A stretch of DNA of 64,000 nucleotides from Streptomyces sp. CC208A (GTDB lineage Bacteria; Actinomycetota; Actinomycetes; Streptomycetales; Streptomycetaceae): the NCBI RefSeq assembly GCF_030010625.1, contig NZ_JASCXN010000017.1, positions 80,973 through 144,972 on the forward strand, given 5' to 3'. Positions 60,162 to 64,000 of the stretch are shown piece after piece (positions within the stretch are counted from its first letter, which is position 1; each line of letters opens with the position of its first letter). The notes below the pieces were generated by a model. The model made no database searches and was not told where the DNA came from. It was given only the letters and a program-made list of their open reading frames with translations. The translations under genes were made by a program, and so were the position numbers.

Positions 60162-60926
60162 TCACAGACCCGCCCCGCCACCTGCCTCCAGGTACTGGCC
60201 GGTGATCCAGCGGGCGTCGTCGGAGACGAGGAAGGCGACGACGTCCGCGATGTCCCCGGGGGTCCCGATCCGTCCGAAGACCGAGTGGGCGGCGAGGGCC
60301 GCGGCGGCCTCGGGGGTCGTCCGGAGGCGGGCGTTCATGTCGGTGGCGACGAAGCCGGGGGCGACCGTGTTGACGGTGATCCCGCGCGGGCCCAGTTCCT
60401 TGGCGAGGGCCAGGGTCATGGTGTCGACGGCGCCCTTCGTCATGGCGTAGGTGACGGATTCCGGGTAGGCGTTCCGGGAGGTGAGCGAGGAGACGTTGAC
60501 GATGCGGCCGCCGTCGCGGAACCGGTCGAGGCCGCGCTGGACGAGGAAGAGCGGCGCCTTCACGTTGACGGCGAAGAGCCGGTCGAAGACCTCGGGGGTG
60601 AGCTGGTGGAGCCGGCCGGAGCCGCTGGCGCCCGCGTTGTTGACCAGGATGTCGATCTCCGGCCCGGCGCCGGCTTCTTCGAGGCCGCGGTCGAGGGCGG
60701 CGTAGAAGGTGTCGACGGCGTCGGGACGGTCCAGCCGGGCGCGGAGGGCGAAGGCCCGGCCGCCGTCCTTCTCGACGGCCGCGACGGTCTCGGCGGCGGC
60801 CTGCTCGTCGTTGCCGTAGTGAACGGCGACGAGGGCGCCGTCGCGGCCCAGCCGCTCGGCGATCCCTCTTCCGATGCCCCGGCTCGCGCCGGTGATGATC
60901 GCGGTCCTGCCTGCCAGTCTCGACAT
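60162..60926 (-). CDS. SDR-family 3-oxoacyl reductase-like protein
   Basis: This 254-aa classical SDR has TGASRGIGRGIAE (TGxxxGxG, residues 12-24), NNAGASGSG, VSSLTS and the catalytic YAMTK (Tyr160-Lys164). FabG-type reductases share this order. It is the last gene of the butyrolactone operon (AfsA-like, epimerase, SDR), where an SDR could reduce the 6-keto group or the butenolide. That role is inferred from position. ATG lies 58 bp after the epimerase stop. Confidence 0.92.
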   Translation of the reverse strand: MSRLAGRTAIITGASRGIGRGIAERLGRDGALVAVHYGNDEQAAAETVAAVEKDGGRAFALRARLDRPDAVDTFYAALDRGLEEAGAGPEIDILVNNAGASGSGRLHQLTPEVFDRLFAVNVKAPLFLVQRGLDRFRDGGRIVNVSSLTSRNAYPESVTYAMTKGAVDTMTLALAKELGPRGITVNTVAPGFVATDMNARLRTTPEAAAALAAHSVFGRIGTPGDIADVVAFLVSDDARWITGQYLEAGGGAGL

Positions 60927-60984
60927 GGGGGTACGTCCTGTGGTTCGTGCTGTGAGCGGTGGAACGGCGGGGGTGGGTACGGCT

Positions 60985-61965
60985 TCAGCCTCGGGCGGCG
61001 AGCAGGCCCCGGTACCAGGGCAGATGGCGGGGGAACGCGGCGGTGAAGCCCGGACCGGGGCCGCGGCCGAAGTCGGTCCAGGGGCGCTCGTCGGCGAACC
61101 AGTGGTCGACGCCGAGCAGCTCCAGGTGGTGGGCGGCCACCGGGTTCCCCGCGAGCAGCGCGCGGGCCTCGGCGAGCTCCACGGCGGGGCCCCGGGCGGC
61201 CCGCACGGGTTCCGGGAGCAGCGGTTCGACGGCGGCGAGCAGTTCGGCGTCGGAGACCGGGTCCGGGTGGGCGAGGTAGTACGCGCCCGGCCGGGTGGCC
61301 GGGGAGAGCGCCGCGCCCAGGAGGGCGCCCGCCAGGCTCTCCACCTCGACCATCGAGTGGAGCGAACCGGTGGGGGCGAGCGGTCCCGGCAGGGCGGAGA
61401 GCAGCAGCAGGAGTCCGGGGACGACCTGCCGGTCCCCCGTCCCGTACACCAGGTGCGGGCGCAGCACGGTGCCGCCGGCCTCCAGGACGTACCGTTCCCC
61501 GGCTGCCCGGGTGCGGCTGGTGGCCGACACCGGCGCGAGCGGAAGGCCGTCGGGCCCCGCGGCCCGGAAGGGTCCGCGGCCGTGCACGGAGGCGGTGCTC
61601 AGGGTGACGATCCGGCGGGCGCCGGCGCGGACGGCGGCGCCGACGAGGTCGCGGGTGCCTTCCTCGTTGACGGTACGCAGCAGCTCCTCGTCGCCGCCGA
61701 TCGCGGAGGCGCAGTGCACGACGGCGTCGACGCCGTCGGTGGCCCGGCGCAGGGCCTCGGGATCGCGCAGGTCCCCGACGACGGTCTCGACGACGGGTCC
61801 GCCGGCCCTGTCGGAGGAGGTCCCCTCCGTGCGGGCCGGGTCCGTCGCGTCGGCGCGGCGGACGAGCAGGCGCACGTGGTCGAGGTCGGGGTGGGTCGCG
61901 GCCGCGGCGGCGACCCGGCCGCCGATGAAGCCGGTGGCGCCGGTGACGAGGATGCGGGTTCCCAT
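60985..61965 (-). CDS. NAD-dependent epimerase/dehydratase family protein
   Basis: This 326-aa extended SDR has TGATGFIGGRVAAA (residues 7-20). It has HCASAIGGDEELLRTVNEEGTRDLVGAAVRAG and the active-site STASVHGRG, but the usual YxxxK is replaced by a less clear SRTRAAGERYVLE segment. ATG 61965 follows GGAAG. The gene lies between the AfsA-like synthase and the SDR. Such enzymes in butyrolactone clusters are thought to reduce the hormone precursor; assignment here is by context. Confidence 0.88.
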   Translation of the reverse strand: MGTRILVTGATGFIGGRVAAAAATHPDLDHVRLLVRRADATDPARTEGTSSDRAGGPVVETVVGDLRDPEALRRATDGVDAVVHCASAIGGDEELLRTVNEEGTRDLVGAAVRAGARRIVTLSTASVHGRGPFRAAGPDGLPLAPVSATSRTRAAGERYVLEAGGTVLRPHLVYGTGDRQVVPGLLLLLSALPGPLAPTGSLHSMVEVESLAGALLGAALSPATRPGAYYLAHPDPVSDAELLAAVEPLLPEPVRAARGPAVELAEARALLAGNPVAAHHLELLGVDHWFADERPWTDFGRGPGPGFTAAFPRHLPWYRGLLAARG

Positions 61966-62030
61966 GGGGTTCTTCCGGTCGGTGCGGGTGGGTGGTGGGC
62001 CGGTGTCCGGCGGGGCTGCCGGGCGGCCGG

Positions 62031-62981
62031 TCAGTCGGCGGTGCGGGCGGCGGGGGCGAGCGAGGCCGCCGCCGGGACGCGCCGCGGCGAGATGAGGGTG
62101 CAGTCGAGGACGGCGGCGCCGCCCTGATGGGCGAAGACCTGGACGGTGACGGTGTCCCGGTCGAGGCCGGTCAGCACCTCGGCCTCGAACCAGCAGGGCT
62201 CGTCCAGCTCCACGTAGCGGTGGAAACGGGCGTCGAGGCCGACGGGCAGCAGCCCCGGGTCGGCCGTGGCGGCCACGGCCGCCTGGCGGGCGGCTTCCAG
62301 CAGCATCATGCCGGGAACGTGGTCGTTGGGGCGCCGGAAGAGTGTGGGATGGGTGGTGTCCACCCGCAGCCGCCAGCGGCCCGGCGCGTCGCCGGGGGCG
62401 AGGACGACGTCCTTCTCGCGGTCCCGGCCGACGAGGTGCGGGGGCAGGGCGGGCAGGAGCGGTACGGAGTCGGCAAGGACGGCCATGCGGGCGCCCCGCA
62501 TCCGGCGGTAGGCGGGGGCCGAGGTGCAGTTGATGCCGCCGCCGCCCGAGGCGAGCCGCCGGCCGTCGCGGCTGAGGACGAGGGCGGTGCGCATCTCTCT
62601 CAGGCCGCGCCCCCGGGTGCGTATGTCCGAGCAGAGCAGGTCGACGGTGATCTCCGTCGGTCCCCCGGTCCGGGTCAGTTCCCCGGCGACGGCGCCGTAG
62701 GAGAGGTCCCACATGACGAACTGATCGTCCGCGGGTACCCCGAATTCGGCGTGGCATATCAGCATGGTCGCTTGGCGCATGGTTTCGGCGACCAGGAGCG
62801 GGTCGTGCCGGTCCCCCGTTCGCGGTACGAAATAGGGGTGGTCGCCGGGCCAGCGAGCCGTCACGGAGAATCGGTTCTCCGCGACACGGGCCCAACCGGT
62901 AGGAAGGATGTCGGCGGGATCAGCACGGTGAACAAACTCTCCGGGTACGGGAGTTGACAGTCCTTGAAGGTTCTGATCCAT
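62031..62981 (-). CDS. AfsA/ScbA-type gamma-butyrolactone biosynthesis enzyme
   Basis: The 316-aa protein has two AfsA hotdog repeats. The first is EFVHRADPADILPTGWARVAENRFSVTARWPGDHPYFVP...LLVAETMRQATMLICHAEFGVP; the second is FRRPNDHVPGMMLLEAARQAA. The H-R-x-x-P/D-H-V-P-G-M-x-L-x-E-A-x-R-Q-A pattern is diagnostic. It condenses a beta-ketoacyl-ACP with dihydroxyacetone phosphate to the signal precursor. The ORF is open to 63059, but AGGGGAG precedes ATG 62981. The gene is divergent from the ScbR-type receptor with an ARE-like site between them. Confidence 0.93.
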   Translation of the reverse strand: MDQNLQGLSTPVPGEFVHRADPADILPTGWARVAENRFSVTARWPGDHPYFVPRTGDRHDPLLVAETMRQATMLICHAEFGVPADDQFVMWDLSYGAVAGELTRTGGPTEITVDLLCSDIRTRGRGLREMRTALVLSRDGRRLASGGGGINCTSAPAYRRMRGARMAVLADSVPLLPALPPHLVGRDREKDVVLAPGDAPGRWRLRVDTTHPTLFRRPNDHVPGMMLLEAARQAAVAATADPGLLPVGLDARFHRYVELDEPCWFEAEVLTGLDRDTVTVQVFAHQGGAAVLDCTLISPRRVPAAASLAPAARTAD

Positions 62982-63032
62982 GACTCCCCTTGCATCACCC
63001 ATCGAGGTTCGCTGAGTTAGGTCGCGCGTAGA

Positions 63033-63056
63033 GTACGTACAATCCGGTTTTCTTTT
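63033..63056. promoter_or_regulatory. ARE-like butyrolactone-receptor site
   Basis: GTACGTACAATCCGGTTTTC begins an AT-richer block whose minus strand reads AAAACCGGATTGTACGTAC. It agrees with the autoregulatory elements bound by ScbR/ArpA-type receptors. It sits midway between the divergent synthase and receptor starts. Confidence 0.55.
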
Positions 63057-63108
63057 CAATGCTTCACGTCACGGGGCGAGCACGGACAGCGAGACAGCAG
63101 GAGGCATC

Positions 63109-63789
63109 TTGGCGCAGCAAGCGCGTGCGATCAGGACGCGGCGGATCATCCTCGATTCGGCGGCGGCGGTCTTCGCGGAGCGCGGTTACGAGCGGGCGAC
63201 GATCGGGGAGATCCTGGCGCGCGCCGGGGTCACCAAGGGAGCCCTGTATTTCCACTTTGCCTCCAAGGAAGAACTCGCCCTCGGCGTGCTGAGCGCCCAG
63301 CTGCTCGACGAGCCCCTCACCCCCCAGGCGGTGAAGCTCCAGGAACTGGTGGACCAGGGCTTCCTCCTCGCCCACCGGCTGCAGACCGACTCGCTGGTCC
63401 GGGCCAGCGTGGCGCTCGCCCTCGACAGCGGGGCGACCAGTGTGGACCGGGCGGCGCCGTTCCAGGCCTGGGTGGACCAGGTCGCGGAGGCCCTCACCGT
63501 GGCCAAAGCACAGGGCGAGATCCTGCCGCACGTCAACGTACTGGACACCGCCGAGCTCTTCTCGGGCGCGTTCGCGGGGATCCAGACCATGTCCCAGGTG
63601 GTTTGCGATCGCGCAGACCTGACCCATCGCGTGATCGTGCTGCTCCGGCACGTCCTGCCGAGCATCAGCACCCCCGCGGTGCTGACCGGACTCGACATGA
63701 GCGAGGAGCGCGCGACGCTCCTGGCGGCCCAGTACGACGAGGCGCGACGGCGACGAGAGGAGGCCGACCCGACGGATGCGGAGAGTTGA
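63109..63789 (+). CDS. ScbR/ArpA-type gamma-butyrolactone receptor (TetR family)
   Basis: The 226-aa protein has the HTH TRRIILDSAAAVFAERGYERATIGEILARAGVTKGALYFHFASKEELALGVLSAQL (residues 10-65), characteristic of butyrolactone receptors. The ligand pocket residues include Trp124-like FQAWVDQVAEALT. A rare TTG start at 63109 is supported by CAGGAGG 5-7 nt upstream; no ATG or GTG lies near. The protein should repress itself and the synthase until the signal binds. A perfect hairpin follows. Confidence 0.93.
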   Translation: MAQQARAIRTRRIILDSAAAVFAERGYERATIGEILARAGVTKGALYFHFASKEELALGVLSAQLLDEPLTPQAVKLQELVDQGFLLAHRLQTDSLVRASVALALDSGATSVDRAAPFQAWVDQVAEALTVAKAQGEILPHVNVLDTAELFSGAFAGIQTMSQVVCDRADLTHRVIVLLRHVLPSISTPAVLTGLDMSEERATLLAAQYDEARRRREEADPTDAES

Positions 63790-63815
63790 GAAGAAACCGA
63801 CCGATCGGTCTCCTG

Positions 63816-63849
63816 GAGCGCCCCGACGGCGATCGCCGTCGGGGCGCTC
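63816..63849 (+). terminator. Receptor-gene terminator
   Basis: GAGCGCCCCGACGGC-GATC-GCCGTCGGGGCGCTC has perfect 15-bp arms and begins 26 bp after the receptor stop. A palindrome GACCGATCGGTC (63799-63810) precedes it. Confidence 0.85.
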
Positions 63850-63856
63850 TGGCGTC

Positions 63857-63896
63857 ATGGCACTGAGTGTGTTTTGCTGAGGGTACTCAGTGCCAT
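63857..63896 (+). promoter_or_regulatory. Operator with 12-bp arms before the last gene
   Basis: ATGGCACTGAGT and ACTCAGTGCCAT are perfect inverted copies separated by 16 bp. TetR-family repressors commonly use TGGCACTGAGT-like sites in Streptomyces. The pair is 72-111 bp upstream of the ATG at 63968. Confidence 0.6.
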
Positions 63897-63967
63897 AAGC
63901 GGTACCGTAGGCGTTACCGGGTGCCACAAAGCCAGGTGCCACAAGCATTTCCAGGGAGCTCAAGACC

Positions 63968-64000
63968 ATGGGCAAGGACTTCGACCTGTACCGGACCTCC
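63968..64000 (+). CDS. Start of a probable acyl-CoA dehydrogenase gene (cut by the window end)
   Basis: Only MGKDFDLYRTS is visible, with GGGAG 9 nt upstream. FDLYR is a frequent N-terminal sequence of Streptomyces acyl-CoA dehydrogenases. The identity is a guess from eleven residues. Confidence 0.4.
   Translation, partial: MGKDFDLYRTS

Overview
The window is typical Streptomyces chromosome: very GC-rich, GTG/ATG/TTG starts, AGGAGG-like ribosome sites, many leaderless-looking promoters, stop/start overlaps of the ATGA/GTGA kind, and Streptomyces hallmark genes (an AfsA/ScbA-type butyrolactone synthase beside a ScbR-type receptor, DUF11 surface proteins, TIGR04222 membrane protein, ModBC fusion). 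No rRNA, tRNA or CRISPR array was seen.

Region 1 (1-14.3 kb) is a purine/ureide catabolic block. A minus-strand set encodes uraD, uraH, urate oxidase, an 8-oxoguanine-deaminase-type amidohydrolase and an NCS2 urate/xanthine permease. A two-gene regulator/thiamine-binding-like pair follows, then hyi-glxR, katA and gcl, which turn glyoxylate (from allantoin) into glycerate and destroy the H2O2 made by uricase. Two promoter signals tie the block together: a nearly identical 21-bp box in the uraD and katA promoters, and paired 15-bp TTCCG...CGGAA palindromes 21 bp apart in front of hyi and gcl. Allantoinase, allantoicase and AllR are not in the window.

Region 2 (14.4-22.3 kb) has a zinc-ribbon protein, a TIGR04222 protein, a GNAT, two coupled acyl-CoA synthetases divergent from a LuxR-type regulator, and CorA. 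Region 3 (22.3-35.1 kb) is a decaying accessory stretch: a KAS III (FabH-like) remnant, three neighbouring DUF11-repeat surface proteins (one with LPDTG, two ending in mid-repeat), a collapsed sensor-kinase remnant, and an MmpL transporter.

Region 4 (35.3-44.9 kb) is an envelope/glycosylation cluster: sugar-nucleotide epimerase, sensor kinase and response regulator, two small glycosyltransferases and a methyltransferase in an overlapping operon, a membrane-anchored molybdenum-cofactor oxidoreductase with a small membrane partner, a GT87-type mannosyltransferase and a geranylgeranyl-reductase-like flavoprotein. A CCTTACGAAA-centred element recurs in its promoters. Region 5 (45-49.2 kb) is a molybdate module (PucR-type regulator, Mop protein, ModA, fused ModBC). 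Region 6 (49.2-51.1 kb) is a TnpB-only IS605-type element flanked by ricin-lectin fragments.

Region 7 (51.1-60.2 kb) holds a BlaI/M56 pair with its operator, TatA, a TetR regulator, a D-threonine-aldolase-like enzyme divergent from an aldonolactone oxidase across a striking inverted-repeat operator, small stress-type proteins, a baeRF-type protein and a KamA-like radical SAM enzyme that lacks the usual PLP-lysine motif. Region 8 (60.2-64 kb) is a butyrolactone signalling locus (SDR, epimerase, AfsA-type synthase, divergent ScbR-type receptor) followed by the start of a probable acyl-CoA dehydrogenase gene under a 12-bp inverted-repeat operator.
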